6,508 bases of DNA from Thermoplasmatota archaeon (lineage in GTDB: Archaea > Thermoplasmatota > E2 > JACPAO01 > JAHFTW01), in NCBI GenBank assembly GCA_028289805.1, contig JANQNI010000168.1:1-6508 (forward strand), written 5' to 3'. How positions within the stretch are numbered: the stretch's first letter is position 1; each line of letters begins with the position of its first letter. Positions 1 to 4,788 of the stretch are shown in pieces. The translations under genes were made by a program, and so were the position numbers. The notes beneath the pieces are model-generated. The model did no database searches. It was not told the origin of the DNA and worked only from the letters and a program-made list of their open reading frames with translations.

Positions 1-624
1 CACGTCGAAGGAGCCCACCGTGGGCGCCGCGCCCGACTGTGCCGTGCCGCTGAACGTGTACGTCGCCCCCTCGAAGGGCACGTCGGTGCTCCCTGCCCCG
101 TCGCCGCCGTCCAGGCCGCCCGCGGAACCACCGGTGCCCCCGACGGCCACCGGCAGCACCGTCGTCCACGCCCCCAGCACCGTCGCCAGGAGGATGCTCG
201 CCGCCACGCCCCAGGCCGCCTTGCGGCCGGCGCGCTCCGGCAGGGCCTCGGCGCCGGACTCCCGGAAGGCGCGCAACAGTCGCGGCGCCACCAACTCGAA
301 GAGGTATGCGGCCAGGGCGATGCCCACGAACAGCGCCGCGTGCTTGACCACCATCGCCGTGGCCCAGCCGGACCGGCCGAAGTCCCACAGGCTCGGGTGC
401 CCCGGCTGGTACGTGCGCACGAACCCGCCCAGAAGGTTCGCCAGGATGCCCACGTACGCGAGCACCTGGCCCAGCACGAGCGTCCGCGCGTGGTGGGTCC
501 CCTGCCGCATGTGGTGGCTCCACGAGACGTACCCCACGAGGCCCGCGAGGTAGGCGATGGCGCCCGCCGTGTGCAGCGCCGTGGCGACGGCCGAGGCGAA
601 GTCGGAAAACAGGGCGTTGGCCAC
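1..624 (-). CDS. Four-helix integral membrane protein, possibly CopD-like (3' end cut by window edge)
   Basis: The frame is open from a GTG at 624 to base 1, giving 208 residues, and the C-terminus lies outside the window. Four hydrophobic stretches are visible at about residues 11-35, 46-68, 88-112 and 136-162. His18 lies in helix 1, and helix 3 begins with a Lys-His pair (94-95). The pattern of a His in helix 1, Lys at the start of helix 3 and a final helix ending in Leu-Pro resembles CopD-type copper/haem membrane domains. That resemblance is by eye and weak. After helix 4 comes a Gly/Ser/Asp-rich linker (163-181) and what looks like the start of a beta-rich, probably extracellular domain. 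The GTG start is chosen because no in-frame ATG, GTG or TTG lies between it and the end of spt5, 55 bases upstream. I see no Shine-Dalgarno sequence. The gene follows spt5 on the same strand and may be read through from it. Reality of the gene is fairly sure; function is not. Confidence 0.6.
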   Translation of the reverse strand, partial: MANALFSDFASAVATALHTAGAIAYLAGLVGYVSWSHHMRQGTHHARTLVLGQVLAYVGILANLLGGFVRTYQPGHPSLWDFGRSGWATAMVVKHAALFVGIALAAYLFELVAPRLLRAFRESGAEALPERAGRKAAWGVAASILLATVLGAWTTVLPVAVGGTGGSAGGLDGGDGAGSTDVPFEGATYTFSGTAQSGAAPTVGSFDV

Positions 625-679
625 GGGGCGCTTCGAGGCCGGGCGGGGGTGAAGGACGTTGTGGTGCCGGCGCCCGCGC

Positions 680-1324
680 CTACGCGCCCTTCTCCAGGGC
701 GCGCACGTGCTCGCCCTTGACCGTGATGGGGATGGGCACCATGGACTCGATGAGCTCCACGGTGATCTCCTCGCGGGCGTCGTCGACCTTCGTGACCTTC
801 GCCTTCTCGCCGCGGAATGGACCGCTGACCAGCTCCACGATGTCGCCCATGCCGATCTTGGCCACGGCGCTGACGGGCGTCAGGAAGTGGGCGATCTCCG
901 TAAACGGCGTGTCGACGGGCTTGCGCTCCGTGACGATCTTGCCGCGGCGGTCCTTGACGAAGTTGCCCTGGTCGTCCACGACCTCCACGTCCTGCGTCAC
1001 GAGGCTGCGGGCGTAGGAGACGCCCCGGATGCCCTTCTGGACTGCGAGGGGGTCGTCGGTCTCGATGAAGATGTAGCCGCGCAACTCCTGGGGCGCCAGG
1101 AGGCTCATGATGGGGATCTTGAAGCGGCGGGCCTTGTTGCCCAGCATCTCGATGACGCGGCGCTCCTGGCCCACCTGCGTCTTCAGGACGAGGATCTGGG
1201 TGTCGGGGGCGAACGTGGGCTCCTCCTCGACCTCCGCCTCGGGGGCCTCCGTGGCCTCGACGGGGGCGGTCTGCGTGTGCTCGTCCTCGCCGGGCAGGAT
1301 GCCCAGGCCCTCGTCGCCGTCCAT
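680..1324 (-). CDS. spt5: Transcription elongation factor Spt5 (NusG family), with acidic N-terminus and an insertion in the NGN domain
   Basis: The product is a 214-residue archaeal Spt5. With Spt4 it binds the RNA polymerase clamp, supports processive elongation and can contact the ribosome. Residues 1-40 are an acidic, Ala/Pro/Glu-rich extension. The NGN domain starts near residue 42 (ILVLKTQVGQE) and includes the LRGYIFIE strand at 81-88. The KOW domain runs from about 157 to 210, with the family-typical GDIVELVSGPFRGEKAKV and VPIPITV segments. Compared with my memory of short archaeal homologues (about 147 residues in Methanocaldococcus), there are roughly 27 extra residues at 111-138, between the GV..AR region and the E-I..FLTP helix. 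The ATG at 1324 has a GGAGG at 1331-1335, six bases upstream, which decides the start. secE lies 100 bases upstream, a classic archaeal pairing. The usual followers (uL11, uL1) are absent here; a membrane protein comes next. Identification is secure. Confidence 0.95.
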   Translation of the reverse strand: MDGDEGLGILPGEDEHTQTAPVEATEAPEAEVEEEPTFAPDTQILVLKTQVGQERRVIEMLGNKARRFKIPIMSLLAPQELRGYIFIETDDPLAVQKGIRGVSYARSLVTQDVEVVDDQGNFVKDRRGKIVTERKPVDTPFTEIAHFLTPVSAVAKIGMGDIVELVSGPFRGEKAKVTKVDDAREEITVELIESMVPIPITVKGEHVRALEKGA

Positions 1325-1330
1325 TCGATG

Positions 1331-1335
1331 CCTCC
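1331..1335 (-). promoter_or_regulatory. Shine-Dalgarno sequence of spt5
   Basis: Read on the minus strand this is GGAGG, six bases before the ATG at 1324. It matches the archaeal anti-Shine-Dalgarno core and supports the start that includes the acidic N-terminal extension. Confidence 0.7.
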
Positions 1336-1387
1336 GATGGTGCTGCCGCTGGGAGAAATCCAGGGGCAGGCGCTGCGACTTGGGCCT

Positions 1388-1400
1388 GCGTTAAGAACGT
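1388..1400 (-). promoter_or_regulatory. Possible TATA-like box upstream of spt5
   Basis: The minus strand reads GTTCTTAACG, an A/T island in the otherwise G/C-rich 100-base gap between secE and spt5. Its centre is about 70 bases before the spt5 ATG, which would give a leader of roughly 45 bases, in keeping with the Shine-Dalgarno sequence there. It shares the CTTA core with the boxes proposed for secE and secY. Transcription could equally continue from secE, so this is a weak call. Confidence 0.3.
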
Positions 1401-1424
1401 TTGGCCGGCTCGCGGCCGACCAAC

Positions 1425-1661
1425 CTACACGCCCAGGAGGCCCTGGATCCAGTCCATCAGGAGGAAGATGGCGAAGCCGATGCCGCCGATGACGGCGATG
1501 CCGACCAGGACGATGTTGCTGGTCTGCTTGAACTCCTCCGGCTCCGGCTTGCGGGCCATGCGCAGCACGCGCGCGTAGCGTCCCTTGCCGATGGAGTTGA
1601 TGCGCTTCTCCATCTTGCGCTGGGCATCCCAGCTTCGGTCCAGGAACGTCCGGTTGCTCAT
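1425..1661 (-). CDS. secE: Protein translocase subunit SecE (Sec61 gamma)
   Basis: The product is a 78-residue, single-helix membrane protein that clamps the two halves of the SecY channel. Residues 1-46 form the charged amphipathic part, with the archaeal/eukaryotic signature RVLRMARKPEPEEF at 31-44. Residues 49-69 are the transmembrane helix (NIVLVGIAVIGGIGFAIFLL region), followed by a short tail. An upstream extension of the open frame (to 1811) runs antisense into the lipoprotein gene and has no SecE character, so I take the ATG at 1661. No Shine-Dalgarno sequence precedes it. A TATA-like box ends 25 bases upstream, so the message is probably leaderless or nearly so. It lies just upstream of spt5, the usual archaeal arrangement, and its partner secY is in the same window. 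Identification is secure. Confidence 0.93.
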   Translation of the reverse strand: MSNRTFLDRSWDAQRKMEKRINSIGKGRYARVLRMARKPEPEEFKQTSNIVLVGIAVIGGIGFAIFLLMDWIQGLLGV

Positions 1662-1685
1662 CGTGGCGCGGCGACCGGACCCGCG

Positions 1686-1693
1686 TTGATAAG
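1686..1693. promoter_or_regulatory. Shared TATA-like box between divergent secE and lipoprotein gene
   Basis: This is TTGATAAG on the + strand and CTTATCAA on the minus strand, the only A/T-rich spot in the 70-base gap. It lies 25 bases before the secE ATG at 1661, which fits a leaderless transcript. It lies 38 bases before the lipoprotein ATG at 1732, which fits a leader of about 10-15 bases. Archaeal TATA boxes can work in both directions when flanked by suitable BRE sequences. The evidence is spacing and composition only. Confidence 0.4.
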
Positions 1694-1731
1694 GGTTGGC
1701 CGGAAGGCACCGGGGCGGCGGCGAAACGGCC

Positions 1732-2706
1732 ATGCGTGACGGGGCCCCATGGCGTCCCGTGCGCTTCGCCCGTGTCGCCCTCGCCCTGCCGCTGCTCGCG
1801 GCCGCCCTCACCGGCTGCCTGGAGTCGGACGACCCCGGCGCCGACCTGGGCGCGCTGGACCTGTACCTCTTCGTCTACCCCGGCGCGGAGAAGGCGGTCC
1901 CCGGCGCCGACCACGGCTGGCTGCTGCGCCTCGGCAACCCCACCGACACGCCCGCTTCCTTCCACGCCGGCGTCGTGGGCGTGCGGTCCGCGCAACTCGG
2001 CCCCGCCGGCGACGACGGATGGCGCACGACGCCCAGCCCGCCCGCCGAGGCGCCCCGCGAGGCGCTGTGGGGCGGCCGCGTCGCCGTCCCCGCCGGCGGC
2101 TCCGTGGCGTTCCTGCTCAACGTCCAGACCTACGACGGCGAACCCGGGAGCCAGCCCGTCAGCCTCCTCTTCGTGCGCGACGACGGCCAAATTCGCGAGG
2201 TGCCCCTGCCCGTGGAGGCCGACGTCGCCGGACCCGCCGTCCGGCCCGGCGACCACGTGCGCACCGTCACCGTCGGCGTCTGGGTCAACGGCACCAGCTT
2301 CTACACCAACAGCGCCAGCCTCCTCGACGACCCCGGCTTCCCCGCCGGCGGCAACATCGACCCCGCGGAGGCCAGGGCGGAGGCGGACCCGTTGGCCATC
2401 TACGTCTATGATCGTGACCGCAGCGAGCAACCCAACGGGAGCCGGGATACGTGCCACGGGACGACCATCGACGGCTACAACGCCCTGCTGCGCAGCCAGG
2501 TCGGCTCCAGCACCGGCGTCCGGTTCCTGCAACCGGGGGAGGGGTACACCCAGCCCGGCGGCGAGGACCACTTCCTCTACGGCGACGCGCTGGTGTTTCT
2601 GAACACCGTCGTGGCCCACGAGGGCACCACGGGGCCGGCGGACGCGGCACCGAACCCGCAGGGGGCGTGCTTCGACGCCCAGCGGTACTCGCCCCTCGGG
2701 TCGTAG
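1732..2706 (+). CDS. Secreted lipoprotein with probable FKBP-like C-terminal domain
   Basis: The product has 324 residues from the ATG at 1732. An in-frame TTG at 1696 is possible but adds only a Gly/Arg-rich stub before the signal peptide. Residues 1-28 are a lipoprotein signal peptide: Arg-rich start, hydrophobic run at 14-26, then LTGC, so Cys29 would be lipid-modified and the protein held on the outer face of the membrane. Residues 42-165 look beta-rich and unassigned. Residues 170-297 resemble an FKBP-type peptidyl-prolyl isomerase: RPGDHVRTVTV opening, NGTSFYTN (186-193), TIDGYNALL (245-253), QPGEGYT (267-273) and LVFLNTVV (287-294) in the expected order. The Asp that follows Phe in active FKBPs is Tyr191 here, and the Trp position is Tyr249, so activity is doubtful. 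Cys241 and Cys313 could form a disulfide. It converges on secY and diverges from secE. The lipoprotein call is firm; the FKBP call is by eye and tentative. Confidence 0.8.
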   Translation: MRDGAPWRPVRFARVALALPLLAAALTGCLESDDPGADLGALDLYLFVYPGAEKAVPGADHGWLLRLGNPTDTPASFHAGVVGVRSAQLGPAGDDGWRTTPSPPAEAPREALWGGRVAVPAGGSVAFLLNVQTYDGEPGSQPVSLLFVRDDGQIREVPLPVEADVAGPAVRPGDHVRTVTVGVWVNGTSFYTNSASLLDDPGFPAGGNIDPAEARAEADPLAIYVYDRDRSEQPNGSRDTCHGTTIDGYNALLRSQVGSSTGVRFLQPGEGYTQPGGEDHFLYGDALVFLNTVVAHEGTTGPADAAPNPQGACFDAQRYSPLGS

Positions 2707-2718
2707 GCGCCGGGTTGA

Positions 2719-2731
2719 GGTGCTTCGCACC
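2719..2731 (+). terminator. Weak candidate terminator region of the lipoprotein gene
   Basis: GGTGC and GCACC form a 5-bp stem with a TTC loop, 13 bases after the stop codon. No T-run follows directly. A pyrimidine-rich stretch (2775-2795) comes about 45 bases later. Archaeal termination depends mainly on T-rich tracts, so this is a weak call. Confidence 0.2.
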
Positions 2732-2788
2732 GGAGCAAAGCCGAGGGCACACGCCCGCGGCCAAGCGCGGCGCGCTCCCGCCCTTCTC

Positions 2789-2834
2789 CTTCTTCGATGC
2801 TCCGTAGCTGCGGCGCTACTCGGCTCCAAAGAAG
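2789..2834. repeat. Imperfect palindrome around the stop of secY tail copy C
   Basis: Arms 2789-2808 and 2815-2834 surround a 6-base loop. Fourteen of 20 positions are Watson-Crick paired, including CTTCTT/AAGAAG at the base and GTAGC/GCTAC next to the loop. Two of the mismatches become G-U pairs in minus-strand RNA. The right arm is the copied secY 3' end and its stop codon. Confidence 0.6.
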
Positions 2835-2852
2835 CCTCGGAGCACGGGATGC
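2814..2852 (-). repeat. secY 3'-end copy C
   Basis: This 39-base block matches 3085-3123, the end of secY, at 38 of 39 positions; the only difference is at 2828 against 3099. Read on the minus strand it encodes HPVLRGFFGAE and TAG, as in secY. The match stops abruptly on the 5' side within the His codon region, where the preceding codons read Asp-Ala instead of Glu-Met. It has no start codon or upstream secY sequence, so it is a fragment, not a gene. Confidence 0.9.
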
Positions 2853-2856
2853 GCGT

Positions 2857-2878
2857 CCAGGGGTGCAGGCACCCCTGG
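2857..2878. repeat. Perfect 10-bp inverted repeat
   Basis: CCAGGGGTGC and GCACCCCTGG flank an AG centre. It lies directly 5' (in minus-strand sense) of secY tail copy C. It would fold on either strand. No T-run adjoins it, so I do not call it a terminator. Confidence 0.6.
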
Positions 2879-2905
2879 AGCGACGCTCGGCCTAGCGGCC
2901 TCGCT

Positions 2906-2968
2906 CACCCGTTTTTCGCTCCTTCTTTGGCGCTATTCAGCGCCAAAGAATCCGCGAAGAACCGGGTG
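2906..2968. repeat. Long palindrome around the stop of secY tail copy B
   Basis: The core arms TTCTTTGGCGCT (2923-2934) and AGCGCCAAAGAA (2939-2950) are perfectly complementary over 12 bp with an ATTC loop that overlaps the stop codon. Pairing continues outward after a 3-bp mismatch: 2911-2919 with 2954-2962 (one G-T), then 2906-2910 with 2964-2968 across a one-base bulge. The result is a hairpin with arms of about 29 bases. The right arm is the copied secY tail. The left arm contains a T5 run, so either transcript could use it to terminate. Confidence 0.8.
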
Positions 2969-2980
2969 CATCTCCATCGC
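2933..2980 (-). repeat. secY 3'-end copy B, divergent only at third codon positions
   Basis: On the minus strand this encodes AMEMHPVLRGFFGAE and TAG, the same 15 residues and stop as the end of secY (3087-3134). The two DNA blocks agree at 38 of 48 positions. All ten differences fall in the third base of successive codons and all are silent. Upstream, a similar GCGAAGG/GGCGATGGAG stretch continues for about 14 bases but lacks four bases relative to secY, so the copy is out of frame with anything secY-like further up. It has no plausible start of its own and is best read as a remnant of a diverged secY end. Confidence 0.85.
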
Positions 2981-3054
2981 CCCTTCGCCGCCTGCGGGCC
3001 GGCGCCGAAGGTCCGCTCGGGCTTCGTCCTCGCTGCGCTGGAAACGCCTCCCAT

Positions 3055-3113
3055 TTCCGGGGCTTCTTCCTTGCCTCGCAGCTTCGCTACTCGGCTCCGA
3101 AGAAGCCTCGGAG
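3055..3113. repeat. Imperfect palindrome around the secY stop codon
   Basis: Arms 3055-3082 and 3086-3113 surround a TTC loop. Twenty of 28 positions are Watson-Crick pairs and two more are G-T, including an uninterrupted 9-bp block (GGCTTCTTC at 3061-3069 with GAAGAAGCC at 3099-3107). The secY stop sits next to the loop. This is the same layout as at the two downstream copies. It may act as an operon-end RNA hairpin. No T-run follows on the minus strand. Confidence 0.6.
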
Positions 3114-4667
3114 CACGGGATGCATCTCCATCGCCTGCTCCTTCGCGATCTGCTCGTACATACGGATGTAGATGCCCACCGCGAGCAGCAGACCGGTTCC
3201 GGTGGCGTTGCCGATGGTGCCCAGCATGTCCGCGATGGCGGCGAGGCCGCCGACGATGGCACCACCCAACACCGTGATGGTGGGGATGTAGCGGCCCAGG
3301 ATCTTCTGCAGGACGCGGGGGTCGCGGCGGAAGCCGGGGATCTGCATGCCGCTGCGCTCGATTTGCTTGGCCACGGACTCGGGGCCCATGTTCGTCGTCT
3401 CGACCCAGAACTTGGCGAACATGATGGAGCCGCCGATGAACAGGGTGAGGTAGATGACGATCTTGATGAGGATCTGCCAGGGCGCGTGGTCGCTGGCGAA
3501 GGCGCCGTACCGTTCGGGGTCGAAGATGGGTAGGAACCAATCGCTGAGGCCGTTGAACGTGCTGAGGTACCATGCACCGCCGGCGATGGGCTGGAGGCTC
3601 TGGCTCTCCGCGCTGTAGGTGCCGATCCACCACGCCTCGCCGATGAAGGGGATCTGCGAGAAGAACGGGTGCTGCCACAGGAGCAGGCTGAAGATGTTGA
3701 TGTTCGCGATCAGCGCCGCCATCAGGATGACGGGGATGTTGCTGGCGTAGATGAGACGCAGCGGGTAGCGGCCGCGAGCACCGCGCACCTTGCCGTGGGC
3801 CAGGGGCAGCTCGACGCGGCTGCTCTCGGCGAACACCACGAACAGGAAGATGGCGATGGTGGCCAGGAACGTCAGGATGGGGTTCGGGAAGAACTGGTTG
3901 CCGATGAACAGGTCCTCGAAGCCGCCCTCCGTCACCAGGCTGCGCAGGCTGCGCTGGCTGAAGACGTAGAAGACCATCGGGATGACGCCGCTGGGGGGGT
4001 TGGGTGCGACGCCGAGCTGGCCACCGGGGTTGTAGTCGGCGCCGGTGGTGACGGGCTGCCAGTTCAGGGTGCCCTGGAACAGCGCCTGGCTGACGCCGGC
4101 GGCGATGAACAGCGAGATGCCGGAGCCGATGCCCCACTTGCTGATCAGTTCGTCCATCAGGAAGACGACGACGGCGCCGAGGGCGAGCTGGAGGATGATG
4201 ACGGTTCGGGCGAGACCCGCGCCGACGGACTCCACGAACAGGGCGTCGGGTTCCAGGAAACCGTACACCTGCGGAATGGACTCGACGAAGATGAACAGCA
4301 CCACGAGCACCTTCTGGGCGCCCTGGTAGATCGCCTTGTCCTCGGCCTTCTGGAGGTCGAGGTTGATGATCTTGGCGCCGGTGAACAACTGCATCACGAT
4401 GCTGCCGGTGACGATGGGGCCGATGCCCAGGTGCATGATGGTGCCGCTGGCGCCGGCCAGGATGGCGCGGAAGCCCTCGAAAATGTCCAGTTGCTGCTGG
4501 CTGACGCCGAAGAGGGCGATGTTGGCCAGGGCGAAATAGAGCAACAGGGAGCCCGTGGTCCACAGCAGCTTGGTCTTGAAGGAGACGTGTCCCTCGGGCT
4601 TGCGCACCGCGGGCCAGCGGTCAATGATGGGCTTCAGTGCGTAGAGGCGGCTTCGAGTCTCAGCCAT
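3087..4667 (-). CDS. secY: Protein translocase subunit SecY (Sec61 alpha)
   Basis: The product is the 526-residue channel subunit that moves and inserts proteins at the cytoplasmic membrane with SecE. Ten hydrophobic segments can be placed at about 32-54, 77-96 (after the plug region 60-75), 119-137, 155-170, 182-199, 262-282, 308-330, 397-420, 460-483 and 487-503. Family signatures visible are the plug/helix 2 stretch (SGTIMHLGIGPIVTGSI), the 6/7 loop with GRYPLRLIYASNIPVI (299-314) and the basic 8/9 loop GFRRDPR (445-451). The external loop between helices 7 and 8 (331-396) and the 5/6 region are long, which may explain a size above the roughly 440 residues of Methanocaldococcus. A GGTGA lies four bases before the ATG at 4667. 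It follows rplO after 121 bases and probably has its own promoter. Its last 11-15 codons and stop are copied twice downstream. Identification is secure. Confidence 0.97.
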   Translation of the reverse strand: MAETRSRLYALKPIIDRWPAVRKPEGHVSFKTKLLWTTGSLLLYFALANIALFGVSQQQLDIFEGFRAILAGASGTIMHLGIGPIVTGSIVMQLFTGAKIINLDLQKAEDKAIYQGAQKVLVVLFIFVESIPQVYGFLEPDALFVESVGAGLARTVIILQLALGAVVVFLMDELISKWGIGSGISLFIAAGVSQALFQGTLNWQPVTTGADYNPGGQLGVAPNPPSGVIPMVFYVFSQRSLRSLVTEGGFEDLFIGNQFFPNPILTFLATIAIFLFVVFAESSRVELPLAHGKVRGARGRYPLRLIYASNIPVILMAALIANINIFSLLLWQHPFFSQIPFIGEAWWIGTYSAESQSLQPIAGGAWYLSTFNGLSDWFLPIFDPERYGAFASDHAPWQILIKIVIYLTLFIGGSIMFAKFWVETTNMGPESVAKQIERSGMQIPGFRRDPRVLQKILGRYIPTITVLGGAIVGGLAAIADMLGTIGNATGTGLLLAVGIYIRMYEQIAKEQAMEMHPVLRGFFGAE

Positions 4668-4677
4668 GCGGTCACCG
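4668..4677 (-). promoter_or_regulatory. Shine-Dalgarno sequence of secY
   Basis: The minus strand reads GGTGACCGC immediately before the ATG at 4667. GGTGA pairs with the archaeal 16S tail (CACCUCC end region) at a spacing of four bases, which supports this start. Confidence 0.55.
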
Positions 4678-4705
4678 GGGGGAACGGGGCGCCCAAAGGG
4701 GGCGC

Positions 4706-4714
4706 TTTCTTAAG
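4706..4714 (-). promoter_or_regulatory. Possible TATA-like box of secY
   Basis: The minus strand reads CTTAAGAAA, an A/T island about 43 bases before the secY ATG. A transcription start some 25 bases downstream would leave a leader of about 18 bases that includes the GGTGA. Just downstream on the minus strand lies a GCGCCC/GGGCGC hairpin (4689-4705) that would sit near the transcript start. The CTTA core recurs in the boxes proposed for secE and spt5. Confidence 0.4.
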
Positions 4715-4738
4715 GGCTCCCAAGGGGCAAACGGAAAC

Positions 4739-4782
4739 GAGGGGAAAGAGGGAAGGAGGAGAGGCCGGCGCTCCGGGGCGCC
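4739..4782 (-). terminator. Candidate terminator after rplO: hairpin plus polypyrimidine tract
   Basis: On the minus strand, seven bases after the rplO stop, GGCGC and GCGCC (4767-4771, 4778-4782) form a 5-bp stem. It is followed closely by 26 uninterrupted pyrimidines (4739-4764), then further T triplets. Archaeal RNA polymerase terminates in pyrimidine/T-rich tracts, so this may end or attenuate the ribosomal-protein transcript before the secY promoter. The tract is more C than T, which weakens the call. Confidence 0.35.
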
Positions 4783-4788
4783 GTGTGC

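Larger units (their letters stand above)
2707..3086. other. 380-base non-coding region with secY tail copies and palindromes
   Basis: This stretch separates the convergent 3' ends of the lipoprotein gene and secY. I find no credible gene in it. Open frames that cross it are continuations of shadow frames from secY or the lipoprotein gene. It holds two extra copies of the secY 3' end (stops at 2816-2818 and 2933-2935), an imperfect palindrome around each stop including that of secY itself, a perfect 10-bp hairpin at 2857-2878, a small hairpin at 2719-2731, and a T5 run at 2912-2916 on the + strand. Listed separately below. Confidence 0.7.

Noticed and set aside
1696..1731. TTG start at 1696 for the lipoprotein
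   Set aside because: It would overlap the proposed promoter box and add a Gly/Arg-rich stub ahead of a normal signal peptide. The ATG at 1732 gives a typical lipoprotein start.
1183..2829. 548-codon open frame on the minus strand opposite the lipoprotein gene and through secE
   Set aside because: It is Arg/Gly/Ala-rich noise from high G+C. The + strand lipoprotein has a signal peptide and lipobox, and secE lies in another frame.
3087..3089. Recoding of the secY TAG (pyrrolysine or readthrough) because a hairpin surrounds it
   Set aside because: TAG ends six of seven genes here, which does not fit a TAG-sparing pyrrolysine code. Beyond the stop there is no conserved extension.
2814..3123. 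CRISPR array, from three spaced repeats
   Set aside because: Only three copies, one strongly diverged, with unequal spacing of 117 and 154 bases. The repeats are gene-end sequence and no cas gene is present.
2933..3577. A minus-strand gene ending in AMEMHPVLRGFFGAE at 2933, as a second translocon-like protein
   Set aside because: The frame starts inside secY in a different phase and has no secY likeness before the last 15 residues. The tail copy is a fragment.
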